Assembly (NCBI RefSeq): GCF_004795015.1
Contig: NZ_SSBI01000053.1
Span: forward strand, 1 to 58,601
Length of the DNA: 58,601 nucleotides
Source of the DNA: Streptomyces sp. A1277
Lineage (GTDB): Bacteria > Actinomycetota > Actinomycetes > Streptomycetales > Streptomycetaceae
Direction of reading: 5' to 3'
The translations under genes were made by a program, and so were the position numbers. The notes beneath the pieces were generated by a model, which was not told where the DNA came from, made no database searches, and saw only the letters and a list, made by a program, of their open reading frames with translations. Shown here piece after piece: positions 48,714 through 56,176 of this stretch (position 1 is its first letter; every line of letters starts with the position of its first letter).

Positions 48714-48977
48714 GTGCCTGTTGACGAGCATGGAACCGCCCCGGCCCCCGGCCCCCTTACCATCCGGGCCGGCGAAGACCCCCCGAGCCGCGACCTGCGG
48801 AGAGGGCCCGACCTCACGCGCTACGCCTCGCTCGCGGACTTCCCGCCGTGCCGGTGCGGCGCGGCCATCTGCCCCGACGCGCCGCCGCCGAAGCCACCGG
48901 GGACGACGGGATCGCCGGACGGCATCCGCGAACGCGTACGGGAGACGAACAGCAGGCACGCGAGATACCGCCTGTAA
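48714..48977 (+). CDS. Small hypothetical protein with CxCx4C motif, 87 aa
   Basis: 87-residue soluble protein starting at GTG 48714 with GGAGGGA 8 bases upstream. The middle reads ASLADFPPCRCGAAICPDAP, with Cys46, Cys48 and Cys53 that could bind metal or form a small knuckle. The flanks are Pro- and Arg-rich. It is first in a short rightward operon (43 bases before the peptide gene) and divergent from the XRE gene. I do not recognise the family. It may be a partner protein or leader-binding factor of the downstream peptide/methyltransferase pair, or a second peptide substrate. Confidence 0.65.
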   Translation: MPVDEHGTAPAPGPLTIRAGEDPPSRDLRRGPDLTRYASLADFPPCRCGAAICPDAPPPKPPGTTGSPDGIRERVRETNSRHARYRL

Positions 48978-49020
48978 CACCGCCACGACCACGAGACCAC
49001 TCATCGAGAGGACGGAACAC

Positions 49021-49167
49021 ATGCGCACGACGCACAGCACCACGACCTTCGCGGACGGCGGCGGGGACGGCCTGCCCGGCACCCCGTGGCCCGGCCCGAA
49101 GGACCCGCCGTCGCCGGACGGCGGCCCCGGCGTCCCCAACCCGCCCAAGTCCGTGTCCGCGGCATGA
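49021..49167 (+). CDS. Putative RiPP precursor peptide, 48 aa, Asp-Gly rich
   Basis: 48-residue peptide starting at ATG 49021 with GAGAGGA upstream. A Thr/Ser-rich N-terminus (MRTTHSTTTFA) is followed by a Gly/Pro/Asp-rich segment with three Asp-Gly pairs (Asp12, Asp16, Asp33) and one Asp-Pro (Asp28), and the end PNPPKSVSAA. Asp-Gly is the dipeptide most prone to form aspartimide. Its stop overlaps the start of a PIMT-like methyltransferase (ATGA), so substrate and enzyme are coupled. This is the arrangement of imiditide-type RiPPs. Modification has not been shown here. Confidence 0.6.
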   Translation: MRTTHSTTTFADGGGDGLPGTPWPGPKDPPSPDGGPGVPNPPKSVSAA

Positions 49168-50342
49168 GCGGGAAGACGGCAACGGCGTACCCCACCCGCG
49201 AGGAGGTGGGGTACGCCCTCTCGGCCGCCGGCGTCCTGAAGACGGAGTGGCTGGACGCGTACGCCCACGTACCCCGGGAAGCGTTCCTGCCGGAGAGCAT
49301 GTGGCCGTTCGACATGGCGACGGGCAGGACGGTCCACGTCTCGCGGGCCGACGACGTGGACGCGTGGCGTGGGTACGCGTACGCGGACGTGCCGATCGTC
49401 ACGCAGTGGGACGACGGCGACCACGAGGGCAGGGAGCCGGGACGCATGTCCACCTCGTCAGCCTCCATGCCGAGCGTGGTCTTCCGGATGCTCGACGCCC
49501 TCACGGTGGACGACTACTGCCGCGTGCTGGAAATCGGTACGGGGACGGGCTGGAACGCCGCCCTCCTGGCCCACAAGGTGGGTGAGGAGAACGTCGTCAG
49601 CGTAGAAGTGGACGCCGCCGTGGCCGTACGGGCACGAGAGGCCCTGGTCCACTTCTTCGGCGCCCCGATGGAGATCATCCACGGCGACGGCTACGCGGGC
49701 GCGCCGGGCCACGGCCCCTTCGACCGTGTCATCGCTACGTGCGCAGTCCGCGAACTCCCCTTCGCCTGGGTGGCGCAGACCCGCCCGGGCGGGATCGTCG
49801 TCGCCCCGTGGGGAACGGACTTCACGAACGCGGACGGGCTCGTCAAGCTCAGGGTGGGGCCGGACGGAGACAGCGCGAGCGGTCACTTCACGGGGCCCGT
49901 CGAGTTCATGAAGCTACGGGCGCAGCGGGCGGCCCCGATCGACCACGAGGCGTACGCGCCCCGCCCGCCGGACTCCGCCCCGTCACTGGAATCGGGCCCG
50001 GCACCGGCGGACCTCGCGGCCGGCGACCGCTTCAGCGCCCTGACGTTCGCGCTGGGCCTGCGCGTACCCGACTGCACGTACATCGCCGCGCGGAAGCAGC
50101 ACGGCGCCCAGCCCCACTGGTTCTACAGCCGCAACGACCGCTCCTGGGCCTGCGCACTTACCCAGGACGGCCAGGACACCCGCGTCTGGCAGCACGGCCC
50201 CCGCCACCTCTGGGACGAGGTGCGAGCCGCCCACGGCTGGTGGCTGGCCCGAGGCCGCCCGGAGTGGCCCCGCTTCGGGCTCACGGTCAGCAGCGCCGGC
50301 CAACGCGTGTGGCTGGACGAGCCGGGGAACTGGCTGCTGTAG
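49164..50342 (+). CDS. PIMT-like O-methyltransferase with C-terminal extension (RiPP type)
   Basis: 392-residue SAM-dependent methyltransferase related to protein-L-isoaspartate O-methyltransferase. The PIMT-type substrate motif is EPGRMSTSSASMPSVVFRML (about residues 91-110), motif I is VLEIGTGTGW (121-130), and post motifs include HGDGYAG and FDRVIATCAVRELPFAW. Housekeeping PIMT is about 210-220 residues. Here an N-terminal YPTREEVGYALSAAGVLKTE and a C-terminal extension of about 180 residues are added, as in RiPP-associated homologues. ATG 49164 overlaps the peptide stop. It probably methylates Asp of the upstream peptide, leading to aspartimide. Confidence 0.85.
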   Translation: MSGKTATAYPTREEVGYALSAAGVLKTEWLDAYAHVPREAFLPESMWPFDMATGRTVHVSRADDVDAWRGYAYADVPIVTQWDDGDHEGREPGRMSTSSASMPSVVFRMLDALTVDDYCRVLEIGTGTGWNAALLAHKVGEENVVSVEVDAAVAVRAREALVHFFGAPMEIIHGDGYAGAPGHGPFDRVIATCAVRELPFAWVAQTRPGGIVVAPWGTDFTNADGLVKLRVGPDGDSASGHFTGPVEFMKLRAQRAAPIDHEAYAPRPPDSAPSLESGPAPADLAAGDRFSALTFALGLRVPDCTYIAARKQHGAQPHWFYSRNDRSWACALTQDGQDTRVWQHGPRHLWDEVRAAHGWWLARGRPEWPRFGLTVSSAGQRVWLDEPGNWLL

Positions 50343-50581
50343 GGCGGCGTACGGGCCCGGGCCCCCGGTTCGGCGCGGGCTCGCGGCGGCCGTCGCTCGC
50401 GACAATGGCCGCATCGCGCGCCGGGGGTACCCGGCGTCCACCAGCCACCCGCGGCGACCGGGGGGACGTCAATCGCACCTCAGCGCGTTTCCGTCCCCGC
50501 ACCCCATGGCCGTGCCGTCGCCGTGTCCGGCCGCCGCTGCCACTCGCGCTTCAGCAGGTCCCGCCCGCACTCCCGCTCGTC

Positions 50582-50621
50582 CGCCCGACCGCCCGACCGC
50601 CCGACCGCCCGACCGCCCGGA
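50582..50621. repeat. 8-bp tandem repeat (CGCCCGAC) x5
   Basis: Four perfect copies and one altered copy of CGCCCGAC, in the 333-bp region between the methyltransferase and the lipoprotein gene. The rest of this region has a GGACC run (50640-50660) and no gene. Confidence 0.9.
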
Positions 50622-50628
50622 CGGGCGG
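50613..50628. terminator. Short hairpin between convergent genes
   Basis: CCGCCCG and CGGGCGG face each other around GA at the end of the 8-bp repeat. A weak candidate terminator for the lipoprotein or methyltransferase transcripts. Confidence 0.35.
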
Positions 50629-50675
50629 ACGAGCGGACAAGGACGGACCGGACCGGACCGGTGCGGGGGCATGGG

Positions 50676-51554
50676 TCACGACTTCTGCTGGGTCTGCTTG
50701 ACGATCTTGTCCGTCACGTCGACCGTGTCACCGGAAGCAGGTGTACCGATGGTGACATCGGTCCCGAAGTCGCTGAAGTCCATGACCACCTTGGCCTTGC
50801 CGTGTTCCGCCGAGCCGGATGCCTTGCTGCCCCCGGTGGGCTGCGCGGTCATCTCGATCTGCTGCCGCCTGGTCAGGCCCTTGCCATCGATCCACAGATC
50901 CACGGGCACGGACGTCCCGAGCTGTTCACGCAGCTTCCTGGCCTGCTTCGCGTCCCCCTTGGCGAGCTTGTCGATGTCGAGATCGACTCGGTAGTGGGTC
51001 GTCTCGACGCCTCCGACCTTCTCCTTGCCGACCTTCTTCACGTCCTTTTCCGAGAGGGACTTGGAGTAGGCGAAGGAGTCGGACGGGTCATTCACGTCGC
51101 TGCTGCCGGCAGCCCCGGAATCGCGCAGCTTCCGCAGATCGATCTTCATCCAGCTCTTGCCTTCGGGGAGGGCACCCTCGCCTTCCGGCGGCTTCTGATA
51201 GATCACCTGGTCCACGACGCGCTGCTCCAGCCGCTGGCCCCCCTGCTCCAGAGTCAGCCTGCTCTTCCCGCCGTCGAAGTCCATGACACCCGAGCCCTTG
51301 ACCGTCTGACTCCGGCCGTCCGCACTGACGGAGGTCGTGATCTTCACCCGCGCCGACCCGGCCTTGGTCGTGTTCGCGTTCGTCGCCTGCACCACCTGCG
51401 AAGGCGACCGCTCGGCTCCGCCACCGGACCCGGACGGCTCCGCCGCGGAGCCGGCCTTGTCGTCCGAACCGCAGCCCGTCAGCGCTGCCGCGGCCAGCAC
51501 CCCGGCCACCCCGCCCACGGCCGCCTTCGACACCCGGAACTTCACACTTGCCAT
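50676..51554 (-). CDS. LppX/LprG-like lipoprotein
   Basis: 292-residue exported lipoprotein. The signal peptide (about 1-27) ends in the lipobox LTGC with Cys28, followed by a Ser/Gly-rich spacer. The mature part has the repeated beta-strand layout of the LppX/LprG (DUF1396-like) fold: ARVKITTSVSADGRSQTVKG, DFDGGKSRLTLEQGGQ, ETTHYRVDLDIDKLAKGD and KVVMDFSDFGTDVTIGTP. ATG 51554. Mycobacterial relatives carry lipids between membrane and envelope; in Streptomyces the role is unknown. Confidence 0.9.
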   Translation of the reverse strand: MASVKFRVSKAAVGGVAGVLAAAALTGCGSDDKAGSAAEPSGSGGGAERSPSQVVQATNANTTKAGSARVKITTSVSADGRSQTVKGSGVMDFDGGKSRLTLEQGGQRLEQRVVDQVIYQKPPEGEGALPEGKSWMKIDLRKLRDSGAAGSSDVNDPSDSFAYSKSLSEKDVKKVGKEKVGGVETTHYRVDLDIDKLAKGDAKQARKLREQLGTSVPVDLWIDGKGLTRRQQIEMTAQPTGGSKASGSAEHGKAKVVMDFSDFGTDVTIGTPASGDTVDVTDKIVKQTQQKS

Positions 51555-51698
51555 TACGGAACCCTCCCCGATTCGAAACGCATACGTCAGATGTGCGCCC
51601 GGTGCCCACAGGGTGATCCCGTATGCGAACCGCCGATCGTTCTACGCCTCCCGCAGTACTTCGCGTCCAGACGAAACCAGCCGTGATCGGCAAGGCGC

Positions 51699-51724
51699 AC
51701 GTGTAGCGGCTACGTGTAGCGGCT
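51699..51724. repeat. Two tandem 13-bp repeats with internal dyad
   Basis: ACGTGTAGCGGCT occurs twice in a row, followed by ACACG. GTGTAGC and GCTACAC at the two ends form an inverted repeat. Lies in the 335-bp region between divergent genes. Confidence 0.85.
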
Positions 51725-51760
51725 ACACGCAGCGCTCCCGGCACGGCTCCGCCGGCCCGC

Positions 51761-51794
51761 GCGCCATTGCTTCAGCGGCGGGAAGCAATGGCGC
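51761..51794. promoter_or_regulatory. Perfect 13-bp stem hairpin between divergent genes
   Basis: GCGCCATTGCTTC (51761-51773) pairs perfectly with GAAGCAATGGCGC (51782-51794) across an 8-base loop. It is 95 bases before the phosphotransferase start. The position is odd for a terminator, because no gene points into it closely; it may be an operator or end a non-coding transcript. Confidence 0.4.
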
Positions 51795-51889
51795 CCGGGC
51801 GCCGCGGTGATCGTGTACCGGATCGGCCGCGGCGGGAGCGGCCGGCCGAAGGCAGTGACCGTGACGTTGCCCGGCTACGCTGGCCCGGC

Positions 51890-52822
51890 ATGAGCCCTAC
51901 CCGCGCCGCCATCGAGATCACGGCCGACCTGATCCGGGACCTCCTGCGCGACCAGCACCCGGACCTGGCCGACCAACCTCTGAAGCTCGGGGCGCGCGGC
52001 TGGGACAACCAGCTGTGGCGGCTGGGCGACGACCTCGCCGTGCGGCTGCCGTGGGCGACGGAGTCCGCGGACGAGCTGCTGCTCAAGGAACACACCTGGC
52101 TGCCCGCCCTCGCCCCGCACCTTCCCCTGCCGGTCCCCGTCCCCCAACGCCTGGGCGTACCCACCGCGCGCTTCCCCCGTCCCTGGCTGGTCACCACCTG
52201 GGTGCCGGGCGACCCGGCCGACCGCGCCCCGGCCACGCGCGGTGAGGAGGCGGCCGACGCGTTGGCCGCGTTCCTGACGGCCCTGCACCGCCCGGCCCCC
52301 GCCGGTGCGCCCGCCGGCCGGGGACGCGGCGGCCCGCTGGCCCCGTACGCGGAACACTTCGCCCACAGCCTCGCCGCGGTCACCGAGAGGGGCCTGACCC
52401 CGGACCCGGACGGTGTCCGCGCGGTCTGGACGGACGCGGTCGCCGCCCCGGACTGGACGGGCCCGGCGCTCTGGCTCCACGGCGACCTGCATCCCGCCAA
52501 CGTGCTGACGTCGAACGGCACGTTCTGCGGCGTGATCGACTACGGCGACCTCTTCGCAGGCGACCCGGCCAACGACCTCGCCGCCGCCTGGACCCTGCTC
52601 CCGCCCACCGCCGTGGACCACTTCCACGCCGCCTACCGCCCGACCCCGGACGCGGCAACCCTCCGCCGCGCCCGAGGCTGGGCGGCCCTGCGCGCACTGG
52701 CCGCCCTGCTCATCGCGGACGACGGCGACCGGGGCCTGCCCAACGGCAAGCCGACGTGGGGACCACCGGCCCGGGCGGCGCTGGGGCGGCTGGTGGGGGC
52801 GGTGGGGGCGGTGGGGCGCTGA
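51890..52822 (+). CDS. Aminoglycoside phosphotransferase family kinase
   Basis: 310-residue kinase of the APH/choline-kinase fold. It shows GARGWDNQLWRLGDDLAVRLPW (nucleotide lobe), LLLKEHTWLP, the catalytic loop LWLHGDLHPANVL and the DFG-equivalent VIDYGDLFAGDPANDLAAAW. ATG 51890 gives the usual length; a start at 51767 would add an unlikely Arg-rich leader. Members phosphorylate varied small molecules. Substrate unknown. Confidence 0.9.
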   Translation: MSPTRAAIEITADLIRDLLRDQHPDLADQPLKLGARGWDNQLWRLGDDLAVRLPWATESADELLLKEHTWLPALAPHLPLPVPVPQRLGVPTARFPRPWLVTTWVPGDPADRAPATRGEEAADALAAFLTALHRPAPAGAPAGRGRGGPLAPYAEHFAHSLAAVTERGLTPDPDGVRAVWTDAVAAPDWTGPALWLHGDLHPANVLTSNGTFCGVIDYGDLFAGDPANDLAAAWTLLPPTAVDHFHAAYRPTPDAATLRRARGWAALRALAALLIADDGDRGLPNGKPTWGPPARAALGRLVGAVGAVGR

Positions 52823-52934
52823 GGTCGGCCGGCTTGCCCGCATGCGAGCGGGGCGGGGCAACGCAGCCCCCGTACAGCCCCATGCCCTGACTCTGCGCGT
52901 TGCCCCGTCGCCAGCCCCTGCGCAAACCCCTGCT

Positions 52935-53762
52935 CTACGGGACGGCGGATGGCTCCGGGGCCCGCATCGCGGCCGTCAGTATGAAGGTGACGTCCTCGTG
53001 CTGGCCGGCGTCGCCCAGCGCCGCCGCGATGTTCAAGACGGCCTGTCGGTCTGTTCGTTCAGCAACGTTGATCAGTATCGCGTCGGCGGCCTCGTGCAGG
53101 CCAGCAGTCCGGCAGGAGCCGACAGCGTTGACGATGTCCGGGGCGGAGTAGGACGCTCCCGCTTGCCAGAGCAGGAAGCCTGCGTCGTGTTTTCGGTCAT
53201 CGGCAAGGTACCTGGCCACCAGTTCAGTCTCCGGCCAGGTGAGCTCCGCAGCGTCTGCGGGGTGCCGGTCCCCCATCGGGCGGGGGACCGGCACCCTGAC
53301 GCGTTCCTGCGGCAACGAAATCTCGCGCCGCCGGGCACGGCGGCGGAGGCGTCGTGCCCGTGCCAGCCCAGGATTCGCAACGATGGGCGAAGCCGGCTGC
53401 GGCTGTCCGGACTGCTCTGACGCCGCCGGGTGGCCGACAAGGCAGCACTCGCAGTGCTTCTCCTTGGCGCGGGTGCGGAATTCGAGGAGCGCGTCCAGCG
53501 TGTGGGGAAGCCGCCCCTGACCGGATGCGGTGGCATCCTTCTCCACTACCGCGTAGAAGCCCCGCAGTAGCGTTTCGTCAGGGATGCGGCCACCATTTAG
53601 GTGGTTTGAGAGAGTTGTCGGCTCCTGGTGGGCGTCCTTCGCGATGTCCGCCTGAGTTCGCGGGCTGCATTCCCGGATCTCACGCAAGGCCGTCACCAGA
53701 GACCGGTGGGCGGCGGTGATGTGGGACGGCAGCTCTTTCCAGGTCCTGCGTTTGACGGCCAC
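52935..53762 (-). CDS. Helix-turn-helix regulator (XRE-like), 275 aa
   Basis: 275-residue regulator-like protein. A helix-turn-helix lies near residues 25-70: HRSLVTALREIRECSPRTQA followed by DIAKDAHQEPTTLSNHLNGG. A Cys-rich KEKHCECCLVGHP segment is at about residue 105. The C-terminal half (about 170-265) is helical and repetitive (ELVARYLADDRKHDAGFLLW, ADAILINVAERTDRQAVLNI), resembling TPR-like sensor domains. ATG 53762. It lies directly next to, and divergent from, the island at 53979 and might regulate it. Confidence 0.82.
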   Translation of the reverse strand: MAVKRRTWKELPSHITAAHRSLVTALREIRECSPRTQADIAKDAHQEPTTLSNHLNGGRIPDETLLRGFYAVVEKDATASGQGRLPHTLDALLEFRTRAKEKHCECCLVGHPAASEQSGQPQPASPIVANPGLARARRLRRRARRREISLPQERVRVPVPRPMGDRHPADAAELTWPETELVARYLADDRKHDAGFLLWQAGASYSAPDIVNAVGSCRTAGLHEAADAILINVAERTDRQAVLNIAAALGDAGQHEDVTFILTAAMRAPEPSAVP

Positions 53763-53978
53763 GCATGCCTTCCGTTCATTTGGTGGTGCCAGGCGGACAC
53801 TAATTGTGTCTGAGGCGGTGGCATTTCGGGAGTGTGTGGATGTTTTCTGTAAGCCCTCGAAACCCTATGGAACCTGGCGTGGCGGGCCGTCATGCGGTCA
53901 GAGTGGTGGTGTCCGCGAAGGGCGCCGACTACCCGACACCCTTCGACTGCCGTGTACCTGACATAAGGGGGCCTCTGC

Positions 53979-54662
53979 ATGACTCTGCCGTCGTGGCAGG
54001 ACGAAAAGCTCGGAACGATGAAGCGCGCTGCGCTCTGGCTGCTGACTGTCGTGGAGGAGGGCAACGTCTTCACCAAGGAGGAGGTCAAGAACGCCTTTCC
54101 CGGTATCAGTCAGGCGGACCGCCGGGTCCGCGACTTGCGCGACTACGGCTGGAAGATTGACACCCACCGGGAAGACGCTCTCCTGGGCCAGCACGAACAG
54201 CGGTTCGTCGCGCAGGGGCAGCCCGTCTGGGAGCCTGGCAAGGCCACCAAGAGCAGCTCGGCCCTTACGGACACTCAGCGCCGGAAGATCCTGACCCGCG
54301 ACGGCAACCGCTGCCGGTCGTGCGGAATCACGCCCGGCCAGGAGTACGCCGACACCTTCGAGACCGCTCAGATTGACATCGCCCGACGGAAAGTGAAGCT
54401 GCCCAACGGCACCTCTTCGGTGCAGCCCATCGCGGAGTGCAACCGCTGCCGCGTGGGTGGCCGCTCACTGGAAGCGGACCTGAGCGCCGTACTGGAAGGC
54501 ATCTCCAAGCTCGGCGGGTTGCACAAGCAGACGCTCACGGACTGGGTCGCCGCTGACGAGCGTGAGTTCAGCACTGTGGAGCGGCTCTGGGCCGACTTCC
54601 GTACGCTGCCGGCTGAGTCCCGCGACGAGGTTCGCAAGGCCCTCGGGCTTCCGGCCGCCTGA
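53979..54662 (+). CDS. Winged-helix plus Zn-ribbon (HNH-like) protein
   Basis: 227-residue protein, first of the low-GC island. Residues 15-65 look like a winged helix (RAALWLLTVVEEGNVFTKEE, AFPGISQADRRVRDLRDYGW). A zinc ribbon follows: Cys112-x-x-Cys115 (RDGNRCRSCG) and Cys154-x-x-Cys157 (AECNRCR), the spacing of HNH endonucleases, but the usual catalytic His-Asp pair between them is not obvious. Start ATG 53979 has AAGGGGG upstream. A 21-bp hairpin separates it from the next gene. It may be a DNA-binding or nuclease component. Confidence 0.8.
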   Translation: MTLPSWQDEKLGTMKRAALWLLTVVEEGNVFTKEEVKNAFPGISQADRRVRDLRDYGWKIDTHREDALLGQHEQRFVAQGQPVWEPGKATKSSSALTDTQRRKILTRDGNRCRSCGITPGQEYADTFETAQIDIARRKVKLPNGTSSVQPIAECNRCRVGGRSLEADLSAVLEGISKLGGLHKQTLTDWVAADEREFSTVERLWADFRTLPAESRDEVRKALGLPAA

Positions 54663-54669
54663 GACCCGC

Positions 54670-54721
54670 TCTCAGCTCATGGCGGGGCCGCTGCGGCCGG
54701 CGGCCCCGCCATGAGCTGAGA
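54670..54721. terminator. Perfect 21-bp hairpin inside the island
   Basis: CTCAGCTCATGGCGGGGCCG pairs exactly with its complement across a 10-base loop, with one further T-A pair outside. It lies 7 bases after the HNH-like gene and 30 before the ParB-like gene, so the first gene may be terminated or its message end protected. Confidence 0.88.
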
Positions 54722-54751
54722 TGAACCCTTTGAGTAAGAGGAGAACGGACC

Positions 54752-56176
54752 GTGACCGTGAACGCCGGGGAATTCGGCCTGCCGCCGCATGCCGCAAAGA
54801 ACAAGGTGACCGTCGAGCAGCGTCTTAGGGACGTGTCCGCCGGCGGCGGACTGCAGGAAACCCTGACCATCGAGTGGCGGACGAAGCCGCAGGTGGTGCA
54901 GGTCATCGATATGCCAGTGCACGCGCTGTACTACAACCCCGGAACACACCGCATCCGGGCGCAGCGCAGCTACGACCCGCAGCTGGACCGCCGGCTCGAC
55001 GAAGACCCGTGGAGCGACGAGAGCCAGGATTATCTCGATCACCTTCTGAAGGCTGAGCCCTCTGACCCCTCGAAGCGGGACAAGGACTTCGATGCGCTGA
55101 AGCAGAGCCTCGCGGACTTCCGCCAGAACGAACCTGGGCTGATTACCCGTGAGGGCATTCTGGTCAACGGCAACACCAGGGCCGCAGCACTGCGTGAGCT
55201 TGCCGTGGCCGAGATCCGGGTGGCAGTTCTGCCGGACTCCTGCACTTGGGCGGACATCAACCGTGTCGAGCTGTCACTGCAGCTGCGCCACGACACCCGT
55301 CGGCCCTACTCGTACATCAACAGGCTGCTCACGATCGACGAGCAGGTTGAGGCTGGTCGCCCGCTGAAGGAGGTCGCGCGGGACTTCCGTATCCGGGAGT
55401 CGACGGCCGAACAGGACCTGTGGGTGCTCTCCTGCCTCCGGGACCTGAGCGACAGGTCGGCGGCTGATGGCGTACGGCTCCGGCTCCTCGACTTCGAGGA
55501 CGCCCAGGAGAGGCTGCGCGAGGTGCACCGCGCCTACGCCAAGGAATCCAAGAACCACGTCCAGAAGGCCGAGCTGCTGAAGGAGAACCGTCTCGCGGCC
55601 ATCGTGATGGACTTCTCCAAGACCGATGTCCGTCTCATCGAAGCGGAGTTCCGCGAGCGGTACCTGGAGCAGCGCCTGCCGGAAGGACTGAAGCCGGCCA
55701 CAGCTGCGTCCTCCGGGCGTGTGATCCCCGGGATCAACCGTGCGGTGAAGGCTGAAGAGCCCAAGGTCGCTGCGGCCCGTGCCTTCACTGACTCGGTGCT
55801 CCGGGCGAAGGCGGTGGTCCGGGCAAAGAAAAAGGTGCCCTCGGCCCAGCTGGAAGCGGCGTCCACCGTCTTCGACACAGCGCGCAAGGCGGTCGAGGAC
55901 GCGCTTGAGCCCGCTGGCAAGGACGCCCGGGTCCGCAAGAGGAAGCAGGCTGCCCCCGACCGTCTCAACGATGCCTGCCAGGACATCGAACAGTGCATCA
56001 CCGACATGGTGCTGGCGAGCGGAGCCCGCAGCCTGGATGAGGAAGCTCTGGACGAGGCTGTTCTCAAGCTGAAGGCCACTTTGAAGAAGCTGGCCCAGGC
56101 CACGGCTCAGACCATCGAGGTGCCCGGCGAGGGCGTCGAGTGGTTGCGTGAGGCCGTACGGCGGGACCCCTCGTGA
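54752..56176 (+). CDS. ParB/sulfiredoxin-like domain protein
   Basis: 474-residue protein. The N-terminal domain (about 45-200) has the ParB/Srx nucleotide-binding core: EGILVNGNTRAAALRELAVA (residues 134-153), preceded by a FDALKQSLADFRQNEPGLIT lead-in, as in ParB N-terminal-like nucleases and CTPases. A middle helical part (RPLKEVARDFRIRESTAEQD) resembles the ParB HTH. The last 200 residues are Lys/Ala/Glu-rich coiled helices. GTG 54752 has GAGGAG upstream. It is coupled by a GTGA overlap to the helicase. Probably a DNA-recognition or CTP-switch subunit. Confidence 0.82.
   Translation: MTVNAGEFGLPPHAAKNKVTVEQRLRDVSAGGGLQETLTIEWRTKPQVVQVIDMPVHALYYNPGTHRIRAQRSYDPQLDRRLDEDPWSDESQDYLDHLLKAEPSDPSKRDKDFDALKQSLADFRQNEPGLITREGILVNGNTRAAALRELAVAEIRVAVLPDSCTWADINRVELSLQLRHDTRRPYSYINRLLTIDEQVEAGRPLKEVARDFRIRESTAEQDLWVLSCLRDLSDRSAADGVRLRLLDFEDAQERLREVHRAYAKESKNHVQKAELLKENRLAAIVMDFSKTDVRLIEAEFRERYLEQRLPEGLKPATAASSGRVIPGINRAVKAEEPKVAAARAFTDSVLRAKAVVRAKKKVPSAQLEAASTVFDTARKAVEDALEPAGKDARVRKRKQAAPDRLNDACQDIEQCITDMVLASGARSLDEEALDEAVLKLKATLKKLAQATAQTIEVPGEGVEWLREAVRRDPS

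Noticed and set aside
53716..53961. An 81-codon rightward frame between the HTH regulator and the island
   Set aside because: No ribosome site, mixed codon use, and overlap with the regulator start; probably promoter sequence.
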